The position numbers and the translations under genes are program-made. The notes beneath the pieces were generated by a model. The model worked only from the letters and a program-made list of their open reading frames with translations, ran no database searches and had not been told where the DNA came from. This document shows, one piece after another, positions 9,571 to 18,430 of a DNA stretch of 64,000 nucleotides. Positions within the stretch are counted from its first letter, which is position 1. The number at the start of each line of letters is the position of its first letter. The DNA comes from Diabrotica undecimpunctata. Taxonomy: Eukaryota > Arthropoda > Insecta > Coleoptera > Chrysomelidae. Location of the stretch: positions 17,241,383-17,305,382 of the forward strand of contig NC_092808.1 in assembly GCF_040954645.1 (NCBI RefSeq). The letters are read 5' to 3'.

Positions 9571-12500
9571 CTGAAACAAAAGCATGTTTCAATCTATTCA
9601 TGTGAACTTTTATTGGTTTTTTATTTACTAAAATTGTGCAATTGACAGGAGAATTTATCTCTAGAATTTTATAAGGTCCATTATAATTTTGTGTAAGTTT
9701 TTTGGTTTGACCCTTCTTTGTTTGCTCATTTTGGAGATATACTAATTGTCCTTCTAAGAAAACGGTGTCATTAATCTTTTGGTCATAATATTTTTTACTG
9801 ACTACTTTAGATTCTAATAGATTCGTTTTTGCTAACTCATGAGATTTTCTAAGCTTAAGTGTTAAATTATCTAAATAATCTTCATATGTATATTTGAGTT
9901 CTACTGGTCGTATTATACTGCTAGGTAGATTAGGTGTATATCCAAATATTAGTTCATATGGTGTGAATTTGGTTGAAGTATGATTAGTTGTATTATATGA
10001 AAACATAGCAAAATCTAGCCATTCGTCCCAATCGGATTGATCAGCTTTAATATAATGTTTAAGGTAGTCTGCTAAAGTAGCGTGACTCCTTTCTAATGCA
10101 GCATTTGATTCTGGATGATAAGCAGTACAATTTATATGTCTGATTTTAAAAAGCTTGGCGATTTGAGAAAATAATTTGGAAGTAAAATCTCGGCCTTGAT
10201 CAGTAACTATTATATCGGGTTTTCCAAACTTGCAAATAAATCCACGAACCAGATTTTCAGCGATAGTCTTGGTTTCATGATTCGGAATTGCATAAGCTTG
10301 AGAAAATTTTGTTAAGTCATCTTGTAATGTTAATATGAACTTATTACCTGACTCGGTTAAAGGTAAAGGACCTACTATATCTAAAAATATTTTTTCTAAT
10401 GGATTTGAGCTTGTTGTTGTTATCTCCATGGGCTTTACGAATTTTTTTCTAACGAGTTTATTTTTCTGACAAGATTCACAGGTTTTTATAAAGTTTTTAA
10501 TATCATTTTTCATATTATTCCATTTGAAATGTTTTTTTATACGATTGTATGTCCGATGAAAACCAGAGTGTCCAGCCGTAGGACTAGTGTGATTCTCTTG
10601 TAATATTGTAGTTATTTCCTCAGGTTCAGGATTTGTTAGTATATCATGATAAATGATAATAGATATATCAGTTTTTCTAAAAATAAATCTAATCATAGAT
10701 CTAATTTTTCCCCAACTTAATTTATCGTAGCTAAAAGTTATTCTGGGTAGGCAAATTTTTAATATTTTATCGTTTAATAACCAGTCTCTTAATTTTATTA
10801 GGGAATTAAATATATCTTCATAAGAGGTATTGTCCCAATAATTATTTTTTATAAATATGTAATAAAAGTTTTTATTTTGATCAGAAATATATATAATGTC
10901 ATTTAGTCTTGGATTTTTGGCTTTCAATTTTTCTATATGACTGAATTGTTTATTTATTTGTTTCTGAACGATCTCATTAAAATTTAAATCTACGGAAACA
11001 AACAATGCTAAATTTTGTGAAAATGATGTAATCTTTTCATTTGTTTCTTTTATATTATCATTTGTTATTAATATAGTTTCGGATTTAGATAAGAACTGTG
11101 AATAAGTGTCATTATTTTCTTTACTCATTTTGTTTATTTGTAAGGTGATTGTTGCCGGGTTTTTGTTTTCTTCGCAAATATTTGTTTCAGATATGGTTAA
11201 AGGAGGACGACTTAAACAATCAGCATTTTGATTTAATTTACCTGGTTTATAAATAATTTCATAGCTATATTCTTCTAATGCTAATCTCCACCTAACGAGT
11301 CTTGATCCGGGATCTTTTACATTAAATAGCCATGTGAGTGGTTTATGATCCGTATAAATGAAAAATTTATTTCCGTACAAATATGGTCTAAAGTGTTTAA
11401 CACTCCATACAATTGCAAGTAATTCTTTTTCTGTTGTGCTATAGTTTGATTCCGCTTTGTTCAAGGTACGACTAGCATAAGCAATAGGTAAATCATCTGG
11501 TACTTTACCTTGAGAAAGTATGGACCCTATTGCATAATTACTAGCATCCGTTGTTAAGACAAAGGGTTTGGTAAAATCTGGATACTGAAGTATTGGTTCT
11601 GAACAAAGTATTGATTTCAGGTTCTCAAATGACTGTTGTTGAATGCTTGTCCAATTAAATTCAACATTTTTCCTCAGCAGTTTTGTTAAAGGTTGTGTTA
11701 AAGCACTGAAATTTTTTATAAAGCGTCTATAATAACCAGTGAGACCCAAAAAGCTCTTAATATCTTTTTGTGTTCTGGGTATAGGAAAATCTGTAACAGC
11801 ACATACCTTTTTTTCGTCCGGTTTGACACCAAATTCAGTTATTAAATGTCCTAAATACATTACTTCGCGACGAAAAAATTCGCACTTATCTGGTTGTATT
11901 TTTAAGTTGAATGTAGACAATTTTTCGAATACTTCTTTTAATCTTTTATTATGATTTTCTAATGTATCGGCATGAATGACTATATCGTCGAGATAGACAA
12001 AACATCTGTAATTTTGTATTCCTGAGAGGACAGTATTCATTAGCCTTTGAAAAATACTGGGAGCATTTTTTAATCCAAATGGCATTCGTGAATATTGATA
12101 ATGTCCAGACGGAGTTGAGAAAGCAGTCTTTGGAGAATCCTCAGGATCCATTTTGATCTGGTGAAATCCTGATGTTAAATCTATTGTTGAAAAATATTTT
12201 GAATGACCCAATTGGTCTAATATATCGACTATATTCGGAAGTGGAAATGAATCTCCTATAGTAATATCATTTAGTCGTCGATAGTCTATAACAATTCGCC
12301 ATTTCTTCTTTGCTGAAGCATCGGCCTTTTTTGGCACAACCCAAAGGGGCGAATTCCATGGCGAAGTTGATTCTTCGATAATACCTTGATCTAGCATACC
12401 TTTTATTTGAGTTTCGACTTCATGTTTGTGTACTTCAGGATACCTGTATGATTTAGTGCTAATAGGTACATTAGAATTTAAAGGAATTTTGCAAGTTATG

Positions 12501-13750
12501 GCATTTGTACTGGTAAGTTGATCTCCTTCCAGATAAAAGATATGATTGTACTCCTTGCAAATAGAAATTAAAGATGATTTTTCTTCACTATTTAAATGAT
12601 CTGTTCTCAAGGCATTTTTTAATTTAGCAATTCTGTTAGAATTCGTATTATCTTTATAAGAAGACATTTTTCGTATATTTGCATTGTTTTGTAAATTTGG
12701 AATTTTTTCTATTGCTACTTGAATATCGTTTAATTCAACATCCGTTTCAGTAGTGTTTACGATTGAGGTTAAAAAGAAATCATTTTTTACTTTAACAACA
12801 CTAGGACATAAAAATACACCTTTAAAGATTTCGCGTTCGGGACATAATCCTTCGCTTAATTCATTATTTATTACTTTAATTTGAACAATTGTTTCAGTTC
12901 TTGCGGATAGAATAGTTTTATTACTTCTTGAGTTAGAATTAGAGTTTTGATTTAGTATAAGATCGTCTGAACAGGATTTTTCTTCTGAACAGGATTTTGA
13001 TTTATGATTTCGTGAAGAGTTACAAGTTTTATTTGTGCATATCTCAGTGGATTTTACACATTTTGGACTTGAATTTTCTTTGGATTTAGATTTAGATTTA
13101 GATTGAATTGGATTGGATAGTAGTTCTTCACTACTTAAGGTTATTTGGATATCATTGGTTTCTAAATAAGAATGATCCTCTATGGATTTAGCATCATAAG
13201 GAAATATTTCATCGATATTAGAACTTGTCTCGATATTTTGATCTCTCAGAAATTCGTCATTGTCATTGTTTAATGGAGATTTTATATATTCGATTGAAAT
13301 AGAACAATTTTTAAAGTTTAATTTATTTTCTTTATAATCAATTTGGCATTTATTTATTTCAAAAAAATCGCTACCTAATATACCGTCGAAATGAAGAGGA
13401 AAATCGTCTTCTACGACATAGAAAACATGAGTTTGGACAAAATCTTTTATCTTGAAATTTACGTTACAACTACATATAGTTTTATTTGGATTTAAGACAT
13501 TTTTATCAATGCCTCGTAGAGTAATAGACTTAGAATAAATTTTTGGAATGTTTAGTATTTTTGAATATTTAATTAAAGAAATATCTGCGCCTGTATCGAT
13601 TAGAAACTTGCAAGAGGATGGATTAGAATTATTTACTAAGGGTAAATCTACATAGGAAGTGACTGAGAAGTTGATGGTTGTGATACGGCCTGAACTGAAC
13701 GAACTCCTCGAGAATCGACCGTTGGTTGTCGAGGATTCTGGAAGTTTAAA
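9560..13750 (-). CDS. pol: Pol: protease, reverse transcriptase, RNase H, integrase
   Basis: Open without a stop from the slip site at 13750 to 9560, in the -1 frame relative to gag; the first internal ATG is at 12667. Domains in order: aspartic protease with DTG (13589-13597) and the ILGSDFF flap-side motif; a Ser/Lys/Asn-rich linker; RT with FSTIDLTSGFHQI and the catalytic YLDD (11984-11995); RNase H with LTTDASNYAIG and YTDHKPLTW; integrase with an H-H-C-C zinc module (H..H then CESCQK) and the D,D-35-E core (FLDIVGPLP, TDQGRDF, ESNAALERSH). It ends at TAA 9560-9562. RT is closest in style to the 17.6/297 branch of insect Gypsy elements; that placement is by eye. Confidence 0.92.
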   Translation of the reverse strand, partial: FKLPESSTTNGRFSRSSFSSGRITTINFSVTSYVDLPLVNNSNPSSCKFLIDTGADISLIKYSKILNIPKIYSKSITLRGIDKNVLNPNKTICSCNVNFKIKDFVQTHVFYVVEDDFPLHFDGILGSDFFEINKCQIDYKENKLNFKNCSISIEYIKSPLNNDNDEFLRDQNIETSSNIDEIFPYDAKSIEDHSYLETNDIQITLSSEELLSNPIQSKSKSKSKENSSPKCVKSTEICTNKTCNSSRNHKSKSCSEEKSCSDDLILNQNSNSNSRSNKTILSARTETIVQIKVINNELSEGLCPEREIFKGVFLCPSVVKVKNDFFLTSIVNTTETDVELNDIQVAIEKIPNLQNNANIRKMSSYKDNTNSNRIAKLKNALRTDHLNSEEKSSLISICKEYNHIFYLEGDQLTSTNAITCKIPLNSNVPISTKSYRYPEVHKHEVETQIKGMLDQGIIEESTSPWNSPLWVVPKKADASAKKKWRIVIDYRRLNDITIGDSFPLPNIVDILDQLGHSKYFSTIDLTSGFHQIKMDPEDSPKTAFSTPSGHYQYSRMPFGLKNAPSIFQRLMNTVLSGIQNYRCFVYLDDIVIHADTLENHNKRLKEVFEKLSTFNLKIQPDKCEFFRREVMYLGHLITEFGVKPDEKKVCAVTDFPIPRTQKDIKSFLGLTGYYRRFIKNFSALTQPLTKLLRKNVEFNWTSIQQQSFENLKSILCSEPILQYPDFTKPFVLTTDASNYAIGSILSQGKVPDDLPIAYASRTLNKAESNYSTTEKELLAIVWSVKHFRPYLYGNKFFIYTDHKPLTWLFNVKDPGSRLVRWRLALEEYSYEIIYKPGKLNQNADCLSRPPLTISETNICEENKNPATITLQINKMSKENNDTYSQFLSKSETILITNDNIKETNEKITSFSQNLALFVSVDLNFNEIVQKQINKQFSHIEKLKAKNPRLNDIIYISDQNKNFYYIFIKNNYWDNTSYEDIFNSLIKLRDWLLNDKILKICLPRITFSYDKLSWGKIRSMIRFIFRKTDISIIIYHDILTNPEPEEITTILQENHTSPTAGHSGFHRTYNRIKKHFKWNNMKNDIKNFIKTCESCQKNKLVRKKFVKPMEITTTSSNPLEKIFLDIVGPLPLTESGNKFILTLQDDLTKFSQAYAIPNHETKTIAENLVRGFICKFGKPDIIVTDQGRDFTSKLFSQIAKLFKIRHINCTAYHPESNAALERSHATLADYLKHYIKADQSDWDEWLDFAMFSYNTTNHTSTKFTPYELIFGYTPNLPSSIIRPVELKYTYEDYLDNLTLKLRKSHELAKTNLLESKVVSKKYYDQKINDTVFLEGQLVYLQNEQTKKGQTKKLTQNYNGPYKILEINSPVNCTILVNKKPIKVHMNRLKHAFVSGMQ
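9571..9580 (-). promoter_or_regulatory. Candidate env splice acceptor
   Basis: In element direction TTTGTTTCAG, just before the pol stop. An exon starting at 9570 would be in the env frame with one base completing a split codon. Spliced env mRNAs are established for gypsy-type errantiviruses; the use of this site is inference. Confidence 0.5.
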
Positions 13751-14739
13751 GAATTTGTTGGATTTTTGTTTTTATTGTTAAATTCGCGTTTTCTACATTC
13801 TTCTATAACGTGACCTGGTTTTTTGCAGTATCTGCAAAAACGTTGGGAAGTGTTGGTATTTTCTTTTCTTAAGTTTGGAGGAAAATCAGAATTGGAATTT
13901 GAATTTGAAGGTTTATAATTTTGATTTTGAGAATTTGACCTTTGAAGATTTGAATTAGGATATTTTGGGTTTTGAAAACTAGAATTTTGAAGATGTCTAA
14001 CATTTCTATCTGAATTGTTTTTATATCGACAGTTATTTGAGGAATGGTTATTTCGTTTGCAAATATTACAGAATGGTCTGAAAATTTCTTGTCTTGATAA
14101 CTGTTCTTGTTCTTCGGCAATTGCTATAGCAACAGCTCTTTCTAAGGAATCTGGATTTCGGGCTTTGATTAAAATAGAGAGGTCTTTGTTTAATCCTCTA
14201 ATAAAGACATTTAGTGCTTGAGTTTTTAAGAGTTTAGTACATGCATTTCTTGCATCTGGAGATAAGTCTGGATCAAGTGTATTTATTAATTTTATATAGC
14301 AATTTTCAACTTTATTTGCAAATGACATTACATTTTCACTGGGCATCTGACGTAAGGAATGTAATTCCAATTGCCACTGACCTTCAGTTCGGCGTTCAGA
14401 ATAAGCATCTAATAAGAAGTCTTTTAAATCTTTCCATTCGTCAAATGTTCTGTTTCTAGTTATGGCCCTAGCTTTATCGGTTAATTTAGTTTCTATAATG
14501 GCTAATAAGATGGGTTTGGATTGCGGATTTACTAAATTGTATGCTTTATCACAATTGTCTATGAATTCGTATAATTTTGATTTTGTACCATCAAATCGAA
14601 TGAGAAGTTTTTCAGCTATTTCAATTGATACTGACATTTTATTTGAATTAGAAGTAGAAGAATTTGAAAGAGAATTTGAGTCGGGAGAAGGTATTTGTTC
14701 GTCAAATAAGTTACTTATATCAGGATATAAAGTAGACAT
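13648..14739 (-). CDS. gag: Gag nucleocapsid polyprotein
   Basis: 363 codons from ATG 14739 to TAG 13648. The N-terminal third is Ser/Asn-rich, followed by a helical capsid-like region with FDEWKDLKDFLLDAYSERR, the usual Gypsy gag core. Two CCHC zinc knuckles lie at residues 224-237 (CNICKRNNHSSNNC) and 302-315 (CRYCKKPGHVIEEC), separated by an Asn/Gln/Ser-rich linker. They would bind the genomic RNA during particle assembly. The gag stop lies inside the pol frame, about 100 nt after the slip site. Confidence 0.92.
   Translation of the reverse strand: MSTLYPDISNLFDEQIPSPDSNSLSNSSTSNSNKMSVSIEIAEKLLIRFDGTKSKLYEFIDNCDKAYNLVNPQSKPILLAIIETKLTDKARAITRNRTFDEWKDLKDFLLDAYSERRTEGQWQLELHSLRQMPSENVMSFANKVENCYIKLINTLDPDLSPDARNACTKLLKTQALNVFIRGLNKDLSILIKARNPDSLERAVAIAIAEEQEQLSRQEIFRPFCNICKRNNHSSNNCRYKNNSDRNVRHLQNSSFQNPKYPNSNLQRSNSQNQNYKPSNSNSNSDFPPNLRKENTNTSQRFCRYCKKPGHVIEECRKREFNNKNKNPTNSLNFQNPRQPTVDSRGVRSVQAVSQPSTSQSLPM
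13706..13750 (-). promoter_or_regulatory. Programmed -1 ribosomal frameshift site (TTTAAAC plus stem)
   Basis: TTTAAAC at 13744-13750 sits in the correct register (codons TCT TTA AAC) for simultaneous -1 slippage. Slippage enters the pol frame, which stays open to 9560. Nine nt downstream a 6 bp stem CCTCGA/TCGAGG (13729-13734 with 13706-13711) encloses a loop that can form alternative TCGAC/GTCGA pairs. Heptamer, spacer and stem match known retroviral -1 signals. Confidence 0.75.
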
Positions 14740-14773
14740 ACGTTTACAAGATTTTTAAAATATGAGACAGAAT

Positions 14774-14989
14774 TTAAGATAGAATGTACTTACAAGTAGA
14801 ATATTGTTGTTGGTCGCATAGTCTATTATTCCACGGGTTCACCTCTACTTCCGATGGAACTACAATTGGGTTATGACTGGAACTGGATTTCGAACTGGAT
14901 GTACTGGACCCCAATGTAATTAGTTGTAGTGGCGATTTTTCCACACTGACAGTTTTTTTTTGAATGATTCCTCGAAGGAAACAAGTCAA
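14774..14989 (-). other. Short ORF in the 5' leader, function unknown
   Basis: 71 codons between PBS and gag, rich in Ser and Lys (SSTSSSKSSSSHNP), with no recognised domain. It contains a strong donor-like GTAAGTAC near 14786-14793, a plausible 5' splice site for a subgenomic mRNA. It may be a leader uORF. Confidence 0.35.
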
Positions 14990-15046
14990 TTCAAAAATTC
15001 CTCAGCTCTCCTTCTATCAGCAATCAGAGGAACTCTGCTACTAATA

Positions 15047-15064
15047 TCCCACGTTCTGACACCA
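15047..15064 (-). other. Primer binding site, tRNA-Leu-like
   Basis: Five nt inside the 5' LTR, in element direction, is TGGTGTCAGAACGTGGGA. The TGGTGTCAG start is complementary to a tRNA whose acceptor end is CTGACACCA, which fits leucine tRNAs. The tRNA identity is inferred. Confidence 0.7.
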
Positions 15065-15069
15065 AATTT

Positions 15070-15581
15070 TGTTATGGAATACTATGCGTTTATTTCTTCT
15101 CCGGACTAACTCTTTGTTTTGGAATTAAACAGAATATATTGACATGTATAAATTTATTATATTAGAGGATGAAAATTACACTCTGCTTGTTATTTCTTAA
15201 AACTATGAATATATAAGTTCTGTTATCTACAATTATTTAACGATGTTTCTGGATGGATTTGAGTACAAGAGATTGGACTCAAATATTAATATTAAAATAG
15301 CAAATACGGATAGCTTATCGAACAAAGAAATAAGAGAAATAAATTATTATTATTCCATAGATACGAAGTATTAGGTGAATAAACTAGCGAAACTTATTTA
15401 TTCTAAATAGGAAAATATTTATGAAGAGTATTGATTCTGATTTCTAACAGCAAATAATTATTAGTGATTATACATGAGAACTTTTCATAATTGTAAATAA
15501 CATATACCAGGTGACTAAAAACTATATAGAAATACATAGATACTTTAATTATCTTACATGTGAGTAGGTAGGTACATTACA
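15070..15581 (-). repeat. 5' LTR of the env-bearing Gypsy element
   Basis: 512 bp, same ends and apparently the same sequence as 7009-7520. It is followed by GTTA, the right half of the target duplication, and then host intron sequence. Confidence 0.93.
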
Positions 15582-15585
15582 GTTA

Positions 15586-16188
15586 TTAAGAATTAATTTT
15601 GGAAACGGTTTAAAGATATCTATATATTATAACATATTTTGAAACTATAATCATTTTCGTTTTCGTGAAATTTTGTTACAAGTTTCTACTTTCTAGTTAC
15701 AATATATGATAATTGACTTTCACATTACTGCAGAAAACCCTGTTTCTTTATATTTATATTTACAAATTTTATTGCAGATAAATAAAAATAAAATTTTTAC
15801 ACCCATTTTTTATGTAGTCTTTCTTTAAAGAAGAAGCTATACCCATTAATATAATTTATCTATTTTAATTATACCGTCATCTTTTACGTCTATTGTGTAA
15901 TCAGAGAGGGCATGATTTTAGGATGTCTTTATGAGATACCCATCGGGCTTGATAACATGTGTTTCAAGAGCCACTTAAGAAATGGTTCGACCATATTTTT
16001 TACCTAGGATTTTAAAAGCCGTATTTTACACTATACACTTGAACTTTGCGGGAAATCATTCCCATTCAGTTAACATGTTTAACTAACACTTTTTTTCCAT
16101 CTGGTTATTGTTGTTTGGTGAATTTTCAACTTTATGGAATACGAGTACATGCAATGTTGCCACTATTGCAAATAAATCTGATTTTTAT
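15586..16188. other. Intron sequence without recognised features
   Basis: AT-rich DNA between the provirus and the inverted tandem array; no coding signal or repeat was recognised. Confidence 0.4.
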
Positions 16189-16189
16189 T

Positions 16190-17200
16190 TAGACAATTAC
16201 ACTCATTAATAGGCGAGGCAATGAAGTTATAAACCTACCAAATTTTTGCAGTTGTATGGATCTCAATAAAACTTCTTTCATTCGATTCGTAAAGGTGTCA
16301 GGAAATTTTGTGAACAAAAATGATGATGTGGAAATGAAAATTGCATTATTAAACAAGGAAAGTGCATGTCGAAGTGATAAAAAATGATAAATGTGTAATT
16401 CGGAAGTAATTGACGAAAATGAGTTCAATATTACTACTTGAAGAATTTTGGGATCACTGAACACAAATATTATAACGGCGATGGTCTCCGAGGCACCTGA
16501 TCCGCAATATGGACCACATCTTCTGAAGTTTTATGGAAATTCGATACATAAGTCAAACTCGTTACTTAGGGATTTTTGGGATTGCTAAATACAAATATCA
16601 TGTCGGGGATAGTCTTCTAGGCACCTGGTACCCAGAACGGAACCAAATTACTGAAGTTTTGTAGAAATTCGATACAAAATCAGTACAAACTCCTTATTTG
16701 TTGGGTTTTAGGGTCGCAGAACAATAGTTTTTGGGGTTTCTGAACACTATTATCATAAGGATGACGGTCTCCGATGCACCTGGTGCCCAGGACGGGCCTC
16801 GTCTGTAGATTTTTAGGGAAACTCGATACAAAATCAGGTCGTCCTGGGCCTTAGGTGCCTTGGAGACCATCGCTGAGATGATATTCGTATTCAGTGAAAC
16901 CAAAAACCCCCGAGTAACGAGTTTGCACTGATTTTGTATCGAATTTCCATAAAACACCAAGAGACGGGTTCCATCCTAGGTACCAGGTGCCTAGGAGTCC
17001 ATCGCCGTCACGATATTTGTATTCAGTGACCCCAAAAACCCCGAAGTAGTAATATTAAACTGATTTCCGTCACGCTTTCGAATCCAATGCAAAAAGTTTC
17101 ATTGAGATCCATCCAACTGCATAAATTTGGTAGGTTTTGGGTTTTTACTGCTTTATCACTTCGCCTATAAGGAATGTAGGTTTGCGCTGTATTTTTTTTA
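16190..17200. repeat. Inverted array of about 130 bp tandem units (foldback-like)
   Basis: Three diverged units in plus orientation (about 16440, 16570, 16700) share GGCACCTGGT, TCGATACAAAATCAG and a GGTCTCCGA-type box. From about 16840 the same unit recurs twice in reverse complement, with ATTTTGTATCGAATTTCC and TACCAGGTGCC. The outer flanks are also inverted copies: CCTACCAAATTTTTGCAGTT near 16228 pairs with AACTGCATAAATTTGGTAGG near 17114. The whole is a 1 kb imperfect palindrome made of repeats. No coding region; element class unknown. Confidence 0.7.
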
Positions 17201-17429
17201 AAGGGACACATTTATGACATTCTTCTATTATAGGCCGTATTCTGTAACTGTGGCAAAACTCTAATAGAAATGTAATTTTATTAATTACATTTAATTTTGA
17301 TCCGAAATCACCATGTGACTGGAAAGAACAGTACCTAGGTAGTAGCAAAATTAGATTAGAATTATATTTTATTTCATAATGGTTGATAATAATAATAATG
17401 GCTTATATCAAAAACAACAACAACAACAC

Positions 17430-17835
17430 TTATTGATGTGGCGATACCTAACATCAATAATTTGCGTGTTAAATACAACGAAAAGATCGCCAAGTATAGA
17501 GATCTAGAAATACAAAATCAGGAGACAATGGAGAATGGAAAGTACCCTGACAGGACTTATTATTCAATCTACTACTTGTGTTATTCCCAAAAATCTCCTA
17601 GCGAACACAAAACACCTGTGTCTAAATAAGTCCATTTATAAGTCCATGCAGAAAGCTGTACTCCTCGCGACGTCCAGATGTGTACGAAAATTTTTGGGAG
17701 ATACTCCAACATAACAAGTCACCTAGAGCTCGATAATACGGAAAGAGTCTCACCAGAGCTCAATCTCTTTGATACCGTAGGTATCTGGGATGAGTGAATT
17801 TTTCCCTTAGAGGGAGTGTGAGCCGTATGGCTAAA
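17430..17835 (+). pseudogene. REL-endonuclease-type LINE, C-terminal scrap
   Basis: The reading starts DVAIPNINNLRVKYNEKIAK and KYRDLEIQ, the DVAIP..KY..L region that follows the restriction-like endonuclease motif in R2/R4-type LINEs. A QKAVLLATSRCVRKFLGD segment follows in another frame near 17650-17700, so the copy is frameshifted. It ends in an A-rich tail near 17850. Confidence 0.5.
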
Positions 17836-17964
17836 TATGGCCTAAAATTAAAAAAAAAATATTTTAGTTTGCGTTGAGCACACGTCATAACCGCGTTGTG
17901 AAAAATGTCGTTTATCCCAGTAAACTATAATGTTGTTCTTGTGATAAAATTACTCGTGAAGCAT

Positions 17965-18060
17965 TGGTCAAAATTAAAATTATTGGTGGCATTTTGTAGA
18001 ACACCGGTCGAAATTAAAATTGTTGGTGGCCATTTGTAGGCCACCAATCGAAATTAAAAC
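17965..18060 (+). repeat. Short tandem repeat, unit about 43 bp
   Basis: Roughly 2.3 diverged copies of a unit built on GTCGAAATTAAAATTGTTGG and TGGCATTTTGTAGAACACC. No coding role seen. Confidence 0.6.
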
Positions 18061-18430
18061 CCTGTATTATAGCAAGCATAATGTTCAGAAAGATGACTAT
18101 AACACATATCTTTCCCAATTTTAGAAGAGCTCATTCGACAAACAACGGGAGGGGTACAAATGTTACTTCTTTTTCAGCAGTAGACGAAAAATGACTACAT
18201 TTTAAAATTGAGGTATATATTTATATTGGTTAAAAACTACCTAGATAAATTACTGGTCAGTAATTTATTTGGTCAGTAGGGCCAACGGATTTTCTTATTA
18301 TCGCAGAAGTTTGCAAAGTGGTCATTGAAATAATATCTTCAGACAGGACCGCCCAAAAATAAGTGACTATACCGGTTGTACCGTAACACACAGTTACCAA
18401 AATAAAGATACATACAGTCGGTAGTATATA

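Larger units (their letters stand above)
7009..15581 (-). mobile_element. Complete env-bearing Gypsy (errantivirus-type) LTR retrotransposon
   Basis: An 8573 bp provirus on the minus strand inside the PDCD2-family intron. It is bounded by two 512 bp LTRs with TG..CA ends and a perfect 4 bp duplication GTTA (7005-7008 and 15582-15585), as expected for Gypsy integrases. Order in element direction: LTR, PBS, gag, pol (PR-RT-RNase H-IN), env, PPT, LTR. By eye the two LTRs show no difference, and the three ORFs carry no visible disabling stop or frameshift except the programmed one. It therefore looks young. It is an endogenous insect retroelement; infectivity cannot be judged from sequence. Confidence 0.93.

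Noticed and set aside
11739..11954. Plus-strand ORFs inside gag, pol and env
   Set aside because: They are antisense shadows of the proviral genes.
14774..14989. Leader ORF as the 5' coding exon of Env
   Set aside because: Its donor-like GTAAGT would leave one base, and joining to 9570 gives a stop within three codons, so the frames do not fit.
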